Source: Chitinophagaceae bacterium (GTDB lineage: Bacteria; Bacteroidota; Bacteroidia; Chitinophagales; Chitinophagaceae). Taken from it: 49,507 nucleotides of DNA. Position numbers and translations under genes: made by a program. Below are positions 7,393 through 15,942 of this stretch, in pieces. Positions within the stretch are counted from its first letter, which is position 1, and each line of letters starts with the position of its first letter. The stretch covers positions 1-49,507 of the forward strand of contig CANGSR010000002.1 of the NCBI GenBank assembly GCA_947456055.1, written 5' to 3'. The notes beneath the pieces were generated by a model. The model was not told where the DNA came from. It saw nothing but the letters and a program-made list of their open reading frames with translations, and did no database searches.

Positions 7393-7531
7393 ATTTTAAA
7401 CCAATATTTTTTTTGCAACAAAATGATTTGCACCCTATGAGATGCATTTTGCATTACCACATTGAACCCGCCTTAGGGTTTTTTATCGGTAGCTTTCATT
7501 CCCCCTGATTTCACCAAGGGCTATTCATATT

Positions 7532-7548
7532 GAAGCCCGATGGGCTTC
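7532..7548. repeat. Isolated hairpin resembling the dispersed family
   Basis: GAAGCCC-GAT-GGGCTTC is a perfect 7-bp stem with a 3-base loop. On the minus strand its loop reads ATC, as in the hairpin at 5325-5341. It lies in the 224-base gap upstream of the M28 gene, beyond the stop of the gene at 7617. It lacks the GGTTTGTAG follow-on, so membership of that family is uncertain. Confidence 0.4.
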
Positions 7549-7616
7549 TTGCACTTATTAATTTAAGGCCAACCTGCCCAAAATCTCTGTAAAAGCTATT
7601 TCATTATCTTCAAAAA

Positions 7617-8165
7617 CTAATCCCTTCCACCCTGTCCTTTGAACTGGTGGTGGGTTTCTTTGAACAATACGTTGAAAGTAGTTAGCGAACCATAAATTGA
7701 GGTAATATATTGTTGCAGGTCTACCTTTTCATCGTCGGTCATTACCTTATGGGCATTAATTTTCTGCTCCATCACACGTAGGCGGTCACGCACCATTACA
7801 ATCTTGTGGAAGAATGTTTCTATTGGCACTTCCTTTTGAGCCATGGTTGGGTCACCTGGTTTCAGAATCATATTACCCCTGCGCCATTTTGGTCCAATTG
7901 GCACTAACTGCATATCGTGTAGGCGCTGGTCCAGGATATTGCTTAGTGCCTGCTCAATATCAGCAATGGTTATATGCTCACTACCACCACCCGTGGCTGC
8001 AACTTCTTCCAGCGTTTTCAGGCCTTCATAATCCTTGCTGATGCTTTTGGTACCGTTTTGCGACTTAAACCATATAATATAAAATTCGGCCGCTGTATCA
8101 ACGATAACTCCTTTTCCAAAATGTTGGTGGTCTACTCTCGAACCTATTCCTAATTGATTACTCAT
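7617..8165 (-). CDS. Conserved Bacteroidota protein with N-terminal Tudor/SH3-like domain
   Basis: The 182-residue soluble protein starts with GIGSRVDHQHFGKGVIVD, which resembles the small Tudor-like barrel at the C-terminus of UvrD/PcrA helicases (pattern G-V-H-FG-G-V). A helical part follows (about 65-182), containing RRGNMILKPGDP and a heptad-like stretch near residues 122-150. There is no signal peptide. The likeness suggests nucleic-acid or polymerase binding, but that is inference. It stands alone, with an inverted repeat in its upstream region (8192-8348). Confidence 0.75.
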   Translation of the reverse strand: MSNQLGIGSRVDHQHFGKGVIVDTAAEFYIIWFKSQNGTKSISKDYEGLKTLEEVAATGGGSEHITIADIEQALSNILDQRLHDMQLVPIGPKWRRGNMILKPGDPTMAQKEVPIETFFHKIVMVRDRLRVMEQKINAHKVMTDDEKVDLQQYITSIYGSLTTFNVLFKETHHQFKGQGGRD

Positions 8166-8191
8166 AAAGATTTATTGAGCCTCCAAAATAA

Positions 8192-8348
8192 GGAACTTTG
8201 TCACAATAAATTAGGTAAGTTGACGAAGTTATTTTTCTTTTATGCGAATTGTAAAATCTGCGAATAGCGACCTATTTAAAGACTTTTACTATGAAGCAGA
8301 AATGGAAAAGAACGAGTCAGGTTGCCTAATTTATCGTGACAAGGTTCC
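8192..8348. repeat. Inverted repeat, 27-bp arms at 8192-8218 and 8322-8348
   Basis: The arms match at 24 of 27 positions after reverse complementation. All three differences are transitions, and in a plus-strand transcript two of them would be G-U pairs. The arms include TGTCAC and ATAAATTAGG. They enclose 103 bases carrying the start and most of a 50-codon open frame; the right arm lies inside that frame. The whole is 157 bases, a size compatible with a small MITE-like element or a large RNA hairpin. No flanking duplication was recognised. Confidence 0.6.
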
Positions 8349-8394
8349 GAGGGAAAAAGTACAAAAGGGAGTAGCTTATTATTTCAACAAGTAA
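8242..8394 (+). CDS. Possible 50-residue small protein
   Basis: ATG at 8242 opens 50 codons to TAA at 8392-8394. The peptide is soluble and mixed-charge, beginning MRIVKSANSDLFKDFYYEAE and containing GCLIYRDKVPREKVQKG. It has no signal peptide and no recognised family. Codon choice looks protein-like, but the frame overlaps an inverted-repeat arm, so it could be a passenger or a fortuitous frame. No Shine-Dalgarno or good promoter was seen. Confidence 0.3.
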   Translation: MRIVKSANSDLFKDFYYEAEMEKNESGCLIYRDKVPREKVQKGVAYYFNK

Positions 8395-8428
8395 ATTTCA
8401 CCCATTAATTACCACCTAATACCAAGAA

Positions 8429-10921
8429 TTAGTATTTTACAGCCTTTAAAGTTGTATGAATCCCATTGGCAAATACACCTATTTGATATAATCCAGGTGC
8501 TAATTTTGAAGCATCAATAAGGTCACTATTTTTTTGGGTAAGTAGGCATCGCCCCATCATATCATAAACCATTACCTCATACGATGCAGGAATAGAAGTC
8601 CCCAATTTCAGCTTCCAATTATCATGTGTGGGGTTAGGGCTTATTTCAGCAACAATTGGGTCAACGTGTTTAATTGCTAGTGGTGAGCCGGGGTTTACCA
8701 AATTGCATTCCCATATACTGCGACCATAGGTTGCAGCCCTCACCTTGTAATTCCTGTAGTTCACCTCAATATCATCTACTATTACATTTGGCAGGCCAGT
8801 GCTATATAAAGACCATGAACCCACATGCGTAGAATCGGTATAATACACACCTATATCCGTACCTACAAATAAAGCACCGGGTGTAGTAGAATCAACCGCT
8901 ATACAGTTCACTGGTATATTTGGCAATGCATAGCTTATGTTGCTCCATGTAGCACCGGCATTATTACTCATATACACTTTTTGACCAGCCACATACCCTG
9001 AGAAGGTGGCATATAGTCTTGATGGGTTTTTATAATCAACTGCTAAGCGGGTAATCGCTCCCAATGCTGAAGTCAGAGTTCCGGTAATATCAGTCCAAGT
9101 TAGTCCGCCATCCATAGTGCGGATTACCCGATTAAAATCTGCAGCATAAATATAATTCGTATTAGATGGAGCGACAACTAAAGATACGGCCCCTCCGGGA
9201 AAGGGAGCGGTGGTGGTCAAAGCCCCATAATTAGTATAGATATCATGAAGACCATAGTAAAAGGTATCTGAGGTATTAGGATTGAAAGCTACTGGTGATG
9301 TCCAGAATCCACCGGTTCCCGTTCCAAACGGATTATAAGTTACACCTCTATCTGTTGACAACTGGAAATTCCCATATTGTGTTGACGCTATCTGAAAATT
9401 ATCATCTCCCTGAAAAATCGCACAGGCCTCACCATCCCCGAAAGGCCCGTTTGATAGTACCCACCCAGTCCCATCATTATAATAAGTGGCATTATCCTGT
9501 AGACCAGCCAACATAATATATGGGTTCTGGCGTGAAGACGCCATTCTGTAAATTTGAGAAATCATCAAACCGTTGCTGATATTTGTCCATGACCTACCAC
9601 TATCCCTGGTTACAACTATACCACCATCATTGCCAAAAAATATGGTACCTCTATGAAGTGGATTAAATGCCACTGCATGATTATCAGGATGTACATAGTA
9701 AATAGAAGAATCAAAATAAGACCAAGTATTGCCTCCATCATCCGACGCTGCAATATCTAATCCCGATGACAATATAAAATTTGAGTCCAATGGAGATACT
9801 CCTAAAACCCTATCGTAAAATCCATAAAATCTAGCAACACTTGCTGGCGAGGTGAGGTAATTAAATGTCAATCCCTCATCATTCGAAACCGAAAGATTAT
9901 CACCATCATCAAGCATCCATACATTTTTTGGCGCCGCCTGCGAAACAGCTATAGTACATCGATTATGTGTGGTATTAATATCAGGATACAATGTGCTCCA
10001 GGTAATACCTGCATCATACGACACTCTCAGGTGCGATGCATTTACAGCATATATAGTATCGGGCCTATTGGGCCTAAAAGCCATACTATAAACCAAACCT
10101 GTATCCACCAATGTCCAGGTGGCACCAGCATCAGCTGTTCGGTAAATACCATGCGTGGTACCAGCCAATAACACATTGGGATTCCTTGGGTGTATCAATA
10201 ATCGCTGAATAATATCTCTGTCGCTTTGTATTCGGCTCAATCCGGTCATACTCCACGATGCTCCACCATCCACACTTTTCATCACACCCGCAGAGTATAG
10301 GCCTCCCCAAAAATAGGGAATAGTATGAGGTATATAACCATACTTGTCGCCTGTGGCAGCATAGATAGTATCTGTATGTCTCGGATTAACTGCTATATCT
10401 GCCACACTCAAAGATGGAAAATCACTGGTATGGGTAACCCATGTTGCACCACCATCATGGCTTATCCATACTCCACCACAGGCAGCCCCTACATATATAG
10501 TATTAGTATCTAACGGGTCAACTACTATACAGTCTATCCTACCAATACCATTCCAATTAATGGGCACGTTTACCGGACCCAATGGTTGCCAACCACTAAG
10601 CGTTGTTTTGGCTCCTATTCTTTTTGCCGTTTTTGATTTTTCATATTCATCAAGCAAAATACCCGGCCTAGGCAAATTTCCTGAGGGGTAACACCGAGGT
10701 TCAACGAAATGAAACCATCTATTGAATCTTTCCAGGTCATTATCATCCTTTCCTGTATTTTCTTCCTGTGGATTGTGCAATACATTTTTAAGAAACAGCT
10801 TCTTAATCTCATAAATATTGCTGCTTTTTGAAACTGTCTGGGCAGGATTTGCAGCAATAGATTGTGCCTGAATCTTATTGGTAAAAAATAAGGCTAGGAC
10901 TAACAAAGGTAAATAGCGCAT
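8429..10921 (-). CDS. Secreted BNR/sortilin-like repeat protein with type IX secretion domain
   Basis: The 830-residue protein has a signal peptide (1-19, IQA-Q) and a long region (about 110-745) of beta-propeller repeats. Asp-box-like motifs SHDGGATW, SVDGGASW, TADAGATW, SNDEGLTF, SDDGGNTW, TRDSGRSW and TMDGGLTW recur, as in BNR/VPS10-type proteins. The last 75 residues (ISPNPTHDNWKLKL through MVYDMMGRCLL to GLYQIGVFANG) are a type A T9SS sorting domain, so export across the outer membrane is expected. Similar folds act as glycosidases, adhesins or binding propellers; no catalytic residues can be assigned. The gene is single and reads leftwards. Confidence 0.88.
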   Translation of the reverse strand: MRYLPLLVLALFFTNKIQAQSIAANPAQTVSKSSNIYEIKKLFLKNVLHNPQEENTGKDDNDLERFNRWFHFVEPRCYPSGNLPRPGILLDEYEKSKTAKRIGAKTTLSGWQPLGPVNVPINWNGIGRIDCIVVDPLDTNTIYVGAACGGVWISHDGGATWVTHTSDFPSLSVADIAVNPRHTDTIYAATGDKYGYIPHTIPYFWGGLYSAGVMKSVDGGASWSMTGLSRIQSDRDIIQRLLIHPRNPNVLLAGTTHGIYRTADAGATWTLVDTGLVYSMAFRPNRPDTIYAVNASHLRVSYDAGITWSTLYPDINTTHNRCTIAVSQAAPKNVWMLDDGDNLSVSNDEGLTFNYLTSPASVARFYGFYDRVLGVSPLDSNFILSSGLDIAASDDGGNTWSYFDSSIYYVHPDNHAVAFNPLHRGTIFFGNDGGIVVTRDSGRSWTNISNGLMISQIYRMASSRQNPYIMLAGLQDNATYYNDGTGWVLSNGPFGDGEACAIFQGDDNFQIASTQYGNFQLSTDRGVTYNPFGTGTGGFWTSPVAFNPNTSDTFYYGLHDIYTNYGALTTTAPFPGGAVSLVVAPSNTNYIYAADFNRVIRTMDGGLTWTDITGTLTSALGAITRLAVDYKNPSRLYATFSGYVAGQKVYMSNNAGATWSNISYALPNIPVNCIAVDSTTPGALFVGTDIGVYYTDSTHVGSWSLYSTGLPNVIVDDIEVNYRNYKVRAATYGRSIWECNLVNPGSPLAIKHVDPIVAEISPNPTHDNWKLKLGTSIPASYEVMVYDMMGRCLLTQKNSDLIDASKLAPGLYQIGVFANGIHTTLKAVKY

Positions 10922-11019
10922 ATAAAAGATTTTACAATAAAGTTATTGAAAAATCCTCAAATTACACTTTCTGATAAAAATATTTATGTGCTATTGTGAA
11001 TGGTAAATCCTTATAAAAA

Positions 11020-11877
11020 CTAGTTCGATGTAGGCAAGGTCACTACACTATCTACCTTGCCAGTCTTGCTACGGTATTCTATTATTCTAGCCTTAGGTTT
11101 TGGTAAACTAATAGCCTGCATATCCTGATAGATGCTACCACCGGGCAGGTTCATTATCTTCTTATTCAGCCAAACGGTTGATTTCAAATAATTTTCCTCT
11201 GGATAATAAATAAACAGGCAGGTACTATCCTTTATGGTATTAATGATTTTGTTTGAGAGCTTGGCAGGTACAGCAGGACAACCCCAACTACGGCCCAAAT
11301 GGTCATTCCCCCTTATAAATTTCTGGCTTACATATTTGGCTCCATGCACCACTATTCCCCTATCGAAGGCTGCATCATTAAAACCCTGGTCCATACCTAC
11401 CAAATGCAACGACATTCCATGGTCGCCATCATAAGTATCGGTAGTCACATAAAATCCAAGGCTGGTTTGGTGTGAATCGAAATTATTAGAAAATGCATAA
11501 GCATATTCATCACCCGAACCCTGGCCATGCGCTACGAAAGTATTGTACAATACTTTTTTCTTTTCAAGGTCTATCACCCACATCCTGTCTTCTGATGAAG
11601 ACAAACTCATATCACAAATGGTGAGCAATTCTTTTTCTGAAGATAATTTACCCTCGCTTTTCAGATTCAGATAACCCCTGCAAGCCTTACTAAAAACATC
11701 AAAGGAAACCTTTTTGTAATCGTCAAAGTCAATTTGTTGGTAGACTTTTGCAATATAAGTTTTAATCAACAATTCATTATTCACCAAACTGCTCTCACTC
11801 TCACCCACAGGTTTGAATGAGGTTAATGCCAACATTACTACAAGATATACCACCAAGCTCCTAACCATTTTCATCAT
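11020..11877 (-). CDS. Murein L,D-transpeptidase catalytic domain family protein (YkuD_2 type)
   Basis: The 285-residue protein has an N-terminal hydrophobic leader (about 5-21). A catalytic region follows with VIDLEKKKVLYNTFVAHGQG, IVVHGAKYVS (His-Gly at 178-179) and LGRSWGCPAVP (Cys200 as nucleophile). This order, HG then S-x-GCP, is that of the YkuD_2 family, thought to make or edit L,D-crosslinks in peptidoglycan. It is expected in the periplasm. TAACTTTG on the minus strand at 11942-11949 could be a -7 promoter box 65 bases upstream, without a clear partner. Start chosen at the first Met; the second Met, one residue later, is equally possible. Confidence 0.85.
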   Translation of the reverse strand: MMKMVRSLVVYLVVMLALTSFKPVGESESSLVNNELLIKTYIAKVYQQIDFDDYKKVSFDVFSKACRGYLNLKSEGKLSSEKELLTICDMSLSSSEDRMWVIDLEKKKVLYNTFVAHGQGSGDEYAYAFSNNFDSHQTSLGFYVTTDTYDGDHGMSLHLVGMDQGFNDAAFDRGIVVHGAKYVSQKFIRGNDHLGRSWGCPAVPAKLSNKIINTIKDSTCLFIYYPEENYLKSTVWLNKKIMNLPGGSIYQDMQAISLPKPKARIIEYRSKTGKVDSVVTLPTSN

Positions 11878-12029
11878 ATCCTAGTATTAATCGTGAATTA
11901 ATAACCTTATCGGTATAAAGTTAAGGGTAATTTGCACAACCCAAAGTTAAAAACGCAAATTTATCATAGAATTGTGTAAGAAATTATGGGTAGGTAATAC
12001 ATGTTTTCAGATTTCTATTATATTCGCTT

Positions 12030-12545
12030 ATGACCATTAAAAGACTATTGCTTATAGTTGCCTTACTCGCAAATTTCTGTACCCATGCTCAGGAAAATGA
12101 ATTCTGTACGGCACTGCATACCATAATGAAAGACGCACCCAACCAGTTTAAAAACATAAGGGGAAAAACTATGAAAGCCGGTGGACAATCCTCTATTTGG
12201 ACTTGCGGCATCACTATTCCTGGCACTATCAGTTCACATTTTGTATCCTATATGGGCTTATTTTATGAGGGTGCTGTGTATGCCTCTAAAGACAAGTCGG
12301 GCCTTGCCAATGCCTATAAGGAGTATAAGAGTAAATTGAGCGATTGTCTTTTATCCCAGGGATACGAAATATCCTATACCCCCAATTTCTACCCAGAAAT
12401 GGGTGATTTCAAAAAAGTAGCTTTCCTTAAATCAAAAAGGGAGAACATAGCAGGTAAAGATGCACCTGCCCATGTGGCATTAGAAGCTCTTTACAATAAA
12501 ACTGTAGGCATGTATACAGTTGTATTTTACATCTACGAACACTAA
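12030..12545 (+). CDS. Secreted hypothetical protein
   Basis: The 171-residue protein has a signal peptide (about 1-20, CTHA-Q) and a mature part with three spaced cysteines (FCTAL, WTCGI, DCLLS), which may form a disulfide. A helical middle carries the block LANAYKEYKSKLSDCL. No family is recognised. It may be a small periplasmic protein. It precedes, by 144 bases, another secreted protein on the same strand; a shared transcript is possible but not shown. Confidence 0.7.
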   Translation: MTIKRLLLIVALLANFCTHAQENEFCTALHTIMKDAPNQFKNIRGKTMKAGGQSSIWTCGITIPGTISSHFVSYMGLFYEGAVYASKDKSGLANAYKEYKSKLSDCLLSQGYEISYTPNFYPEMGDFKKVAFLKSKRENIAGKDAPAHVALEALYNKTVGMYTVVFYIYEH

Positions 12546-12689
12546 TAATTACCCATTAATTCAAAAGCATCTAATTATACAGTTATTTAAAGGATGAATC
12601 TAATTATTCCACCTACTTTTACTCCAAAAACACCCTAATATAACCATTGCAATAATTGCCTTTTTAGGCTTTACCAAATACTCAATAAA

Positions 12690-13439
12690 ATGAAACCAAT
12701 ACTATTCCTGCTTCTATCTACCCCATTGTTTGCCCTGGCACAGGATAAAAACAATAACCATAAGGACAACCTTAAGGGTAAAGTGAAAAAAATCACAGAA
12801 ACCGAATACCACTTTGAGCGTAAATCAGGTAAAAATGTAAAAACCCTGGCAAATACTACAGTTTTTAAGTATGATGAAAAAGGTCACGAATATGAGCTAA
12901 TTGCCTACCAGGGAAAAAGTGACTTCGATTTTAAATTGGAATATAAGCTCGATGAAAAGGGTAATAGAATTTCATCCAAAGAATATTCTGAAAATAACCA
13001 GCTTGAAATAAAAACGGTTTATAAGTATGATGCCAATGGCAACCAAACCGAACAGGTTGATTATACATCCTGGGATAGCCTATTGAAGAAGAATGTCTTT
13101 AAATATGATAATAAGGGCAACCAGATTGAATACATAGCCTACGACGGCAATGGCCAACTAGAGTTTAAAAGCATAAATAAATTTGACGAGACTGGTAATG
13201 AAATCGAGGAGGCTTATTATAACGATAAGGGCACCCTCGATTTCAAAATGGCCTATACCTACGACAGTAAGGGCAACCAACATCAGATGAAACATTATAA
13301 AGCCGATGGCACTAATGATTTCAGTGTGCTTTATAAATATGAAGATTACGACTCAGAGGGCAATTGGCAAAAAGAAACCACATTTGAAGGAGATGAAACT
13401 ACTATGATAATAGAACGTACTTTTGAATACTATAATTAA
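12690..13439 (+). CDS. Secreted YD/RHS-like short-repeat protein
   Basis: The 249-residue protein has a signal peptide (1-17, ALA-Q) and then seven successive units of about 22-30 residues, each with the theme Y/F-K-Y-D-x-x-G-N followed by a short strand. Examples are FKYDEKGHEYELIAY, YKYDANGNQTEQVDY, FKYDNKGNQIEYIAY and YTYDSKGNQHQMKHY. These resemble the YD repeats of RHS/teneurin shells, but here they form a small stand-alone protein without toxin or core domain. Such proteins are frequent in Bacteroidota and their function is unknown. It is probably periplasmic or surface-exposed. Confidence 0.75.
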   Translation: MKPILFLLLSTPLFALAQDKNNNHKDNLKGKVKKITETEYHFERKSGKNVKTLANTTVFKYDEKGHEYELIAYQGKSDFDFKLEYKLDEKGNRISSKEYSENNQLEIKTVYKYDANGNQTEQVDYTSWDSLLKKNVFKYDNKGNQIEYIAYDGNGQLEFKSINKFDETGNEIEEAYYNDKGTLDFKMAYTYDSKGNQHQMKHYKADGTNDFSVLYKYEDYDSEGNWQKETTFEGDETTMIIERTFEYYN

Positions 13440-13848
13440 TCTTCGACAATTCATTAAGGTATCCCAGGCTATATAAGTGCAGCCGTCACTTCTGCATCTG
13501 TAATACCAATGAAAATACCTTCCCTTGTTAGCCCAATCCCTGTATGCTTTTGCCAATCCTACCAACCCACATATTTTATCAAATTATTCAGTATCGATAA
13601 AAGAATCAATACTCTATCTACATACTTGCCCACAAGTACAATTTCATACAAAAATATCCTACCCAATTATTTCATGTATATGTACCGTTGATTAACGGTC
13701 TAAAAAACCGTGTTTTTCCCGGTTTATACTAGCTGTTTAACTCCCATTTTTGTAGCCTAATAGTTTCAATTTTGTCCTATTAAACAATATTGGTTAACCC
13801 GCCTAAAACAGGAACCAAACATTATTAATTATCAAAAAACTAAACAAA
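13440..13848. other. Intergenic region, 409 bases
   Basis: No gene is supported. A 60-codon plus frame at 13509-13691 is rich in Ser, Pro and Tyr without a domain pattern and is taken as chance. Two weak hairpins occur close together, ACCGTT-GATT-AACGGT (13684-13699) and an AAACCG/CGGTTT stem just after it, which may end the preceding transcript. The A-rich run before 13849 fits a Bacteroidota translation-initiation region. Confidence 0.4.
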
Positions 13849-14184
13849 ATGGTACAGAAACAGTTCAACAATTATTACGTTACCTATTATAGCCATTACA
13901 ATGCTAATGTGGTTGCTACTATATATTGCTATATGGATGCCAAGGCAGTTGGGGCTATCAGTTTTGCCCACAATAACCTGGCAGTACCTGCACCTATAGT
14001 AGGTGCAGGCCCGCTTGCTGGCAACCTTTATATCTGGTATTCTCAAAATGAATTCGACACTATCATGAACCTATTGCGTTACGACAAAAAACCACTCACT
14101 ATATTCATCAATACCGACCCAGGTCTTAACTACGGTGGCATCACTACATCTGATGACCTAGTTGGTGAGGCTTTGCCAAAATAA
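13849..14184 (+). CDS. Hypothetical protein, 111 residues
   Basis: The protein has no signal peptide. It is rich in Tyr and Asn at the start (QFNNYYVTYYSHYNANVV), then has a hydrophobic strand region and a loop of Ala, Pro and Gly (VPAPIVGAGPLAG). No family is recognised. A strong A-rich leader before the ATG and a good hairpin terminator 27 bases after the stop argue that it is a real, separately transcribed gene. Many tyrosines and beta-strand propensity suggest a small barrel or filament subunit, but this is speculation. Confidence 0.6.
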   Translation: MVQKQFNNYYVTYYSHYNANVVATIYCYMDAKAVGAISFAHNNLAVPAPIVGAGPLAGNLYIWYSQNEFDTIMNLLRYDKKPLTIFINTDPGLNYGGITTSDDLVGEALPK

Positions 14185-14211
14185 GCTTTTCGATTACACC
14201 GTTGCAAACGC

Positions 14212-14250
14212 AAAACAGGAAAGGAGCCAAAAGCTATTTTCCTGTTTTTG
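14212..14250 (+). terminator. Rho-independent terminator
   Basis: Eleven-base perfect arms (AAAACAGGAAA and its complement, 14212-14222 and 14238-14248) enclose a 15-base loop and run into a T-rich tract. It serves the 111-residue gene on the plus strand and could also act on the leftward operon ending at 14290. Confidence 0.75.
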
Positions 14251-14289
14251 TTTATTTAACCCTTATTACGCCAGCTAATTATGAATGTG

Positions 14290-15942
14290 TTATTCCTTCA
14301 CCTTAATCAAATATTCCTTACCAAATTGAATATTATATCCTCCTTCCCAAACTATTTTTTGCCAATCACTCGTGGGGTTGATTATTATACTCTTCTTACC
14401 CGATGATACAGTTACGGGCAATGTAAACCCATCCACACAATTATTAAATTTAAAACCCAGCTCCCCATTTTTTATATGGTACTCCAATTGGGGAATTTGG
14501 GTAGTTCTCAAATATTGGTTAAAGAATGGCTTTAAATCCTTTCCCGATGCCTTACTGATATAATCTTCTACTTGTTGGGATGTAACTGTCTGATGATAAA
14601 ATTCCTTACTTAGCCCCCTCAACAATAACCTGAATTTATCATCATCATGCATGATAGCCCTTATCATAAATATTATGGCAGAACCCTTATCATAAATATC
14701 ACCCGGTCCTTCTTTACTAATCCCATACTCACCTATAATAGGTTTATTATTCATTACGCTATGCCATACCTCTCTGCCATATTCCTGCCCTTTTGCCTTA
14801 CCAAGCAGGCACTCTGCAAACAATGATTCGGTATAGGTAGTAATCCCCTCATGAATCCAGTTATCGGCCATATCCTTAGCCGTAATGCTATTCCCAAACC
14901 ATTCATGACCACTTTCATGAATGATGATATAGTCAAATTCATTCCCAACACCCGTCCCGGTCTTATCAAAACCCCTGTAGCCCATTTTATATTGGTTGCC
15001 ATAAGCTATGGCACTCTGATGTTCCATACCCAGGTAAGGCGCATCTACCAGCTTATAGCCATCCTCATAAAAAGGATAAGGTCCAAGCCAATATTCAAAG
15101 CAATGAATCATTTGTTTTACCACTGCAAAGTGCTCCTTTGCCTTAGCCACATTATTTTTCAGAACCCAAAAATCAAGATCCAGATTACCTTTTTCACCAA
15201 CCAGGGTATCATGCCAATGTATATAATTACCAATGTAAAAGGTCACATCATAATTATTAATCGGATTCGCAACCTGCCAATGGTAATCTTTCAAGTTACC
15301 CTGGTCACTTACTTCCACTAGTTTACCATTACTGATAGCCTCTTTGCCTTGTGGCACCATCAGGTGTATATCTACACCCCTGTCAGGCTCATCCCATTGC
15401 GCATCCTTGCAGGGCCACCATACACTAGCCCCCTGCCCCTGGCAAGCTACCGCAGCCCATGTATTACCAAGGCTGTCTTTTTTCCAAACAAAGCCACCAC
15501 CCCAGGGCGGGTCTACTGCCACCTTCGGCTTTCCATGATAATAAATAATTATAGAGTGGTAACCAATATTACTCCATTCATGAATGGGGTAATGGGCAGA
15601 CGACACCCAATAAACATTTCCCTCCCTTTCAAATTCCAACTCCCTGTAAGCAAAACCATTTACCTCAAATACATTATCAATCACCATTGGCTCCTGCATA
15701 TCTATTTGGATAGAATCCTTTGCCTGGTCCAGCACCTTAAGGTCAATAAATACCGAACCCTTTATAGATTGGTTAAGCGTATCAAACTCCACTTTAAGTA
15801 CATATTTCTGCACATCCCACCAATCTCTGCCCCTGCCATTACCACCCAACAAAGAATCGGCATAGGTATAAGCAAACGTGGTATTTGCGCTCAGCAAATA
15901 CCACGTTACTATTACCAGTCTTAATAAATATTTATTGCTCAT
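14290..15942 (-). CDS. Secreted M1-family zinc aminopeptidase
   Basis: The 550-residue protein has a signal peptide (1-24, WYLLSANTTFA), an N-terminal beta domain and a thermolysin-like M1 domain. The zinc motif is HESGH (342-346) with the third ligand E365 in NWIHEG. The exopeptidase motif appears as GMEHQS (305-310), a variant of the common GAMEN. It ends shortly after the catalytic region and so lacks the large C-terminal helical domain. It is the last gene of the FKBP operon, and its start overlaps the preceding FKBP stop by 11 bases. Its signal peptide is nearly identical in sequence and DNA to that FKBP. Likely role: periplasmic peptide trimming. Confidence 0.88.
   Translation of the reverse strand: MSNKYLLRLVIVTWYLLSANTTFAYTYADSLLGGNGRGRDWWDVQKYVLKVEFDTLNQSIKGSVFIDLKVLDQAKDSIQIDMQEPMVIDNVFEVNGFAYRELEFEREGNVYWVSSAHYPIHEWSNIGYHSIIIYYHGKPKVAVDPPWGGGFVWKKDSLGNTWAAVACQGQGASVWWPCKDAQWDEPDRGVDIHLMVPQGKEAISNGKLVEVSDQGNLKDYHWQVANPINNYDVTFYIGNYIHWHDTLVGEKGNLDLDFWVLKNNVAKAKEHFAVVKQMIHCFEYWLGPYPFYEDGYKLVDAPYLGMEHQSAIAYGNQYKMGYRGFDKTGTGVGNEFDYIIIHESGHEWFGNSITAKDMADNWIHEGITTYTESLFAECLLGKAKGQEYGREVWHSVMNNKPIIGEYGISKEGPGDIYDKGSAIIFMIRAIMHDDDKFRLLLRGLSKEFYHQTVTSQQVEDYISKASGKDLKPFFNQYLRTTQIPQLEYHIKNGELGFKFNNCVDGFTLPVTVSSGKKSIIINPTSDWQKIVWEGGYNIQFGKEYLIKVKE
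15878..15904. repeat. Inverted repeat within the M1 signal-peptide codons
   Basis: GTGGTATTTGC and its exact complement form an 11-bp stem around a 5-base loop. The same 27-base structure occurs at 16377-16403 in the upstream FKBP gene. On the coding strand it encodes part of WYLLSANTT. Confidence 0.75.

Noticed and set aside
13509-13691. 60-codon plus-strand frame
   Set aside because: Low-complexity composition, no leader or terminator of its own; best explained by chance in AT-rich DNA.
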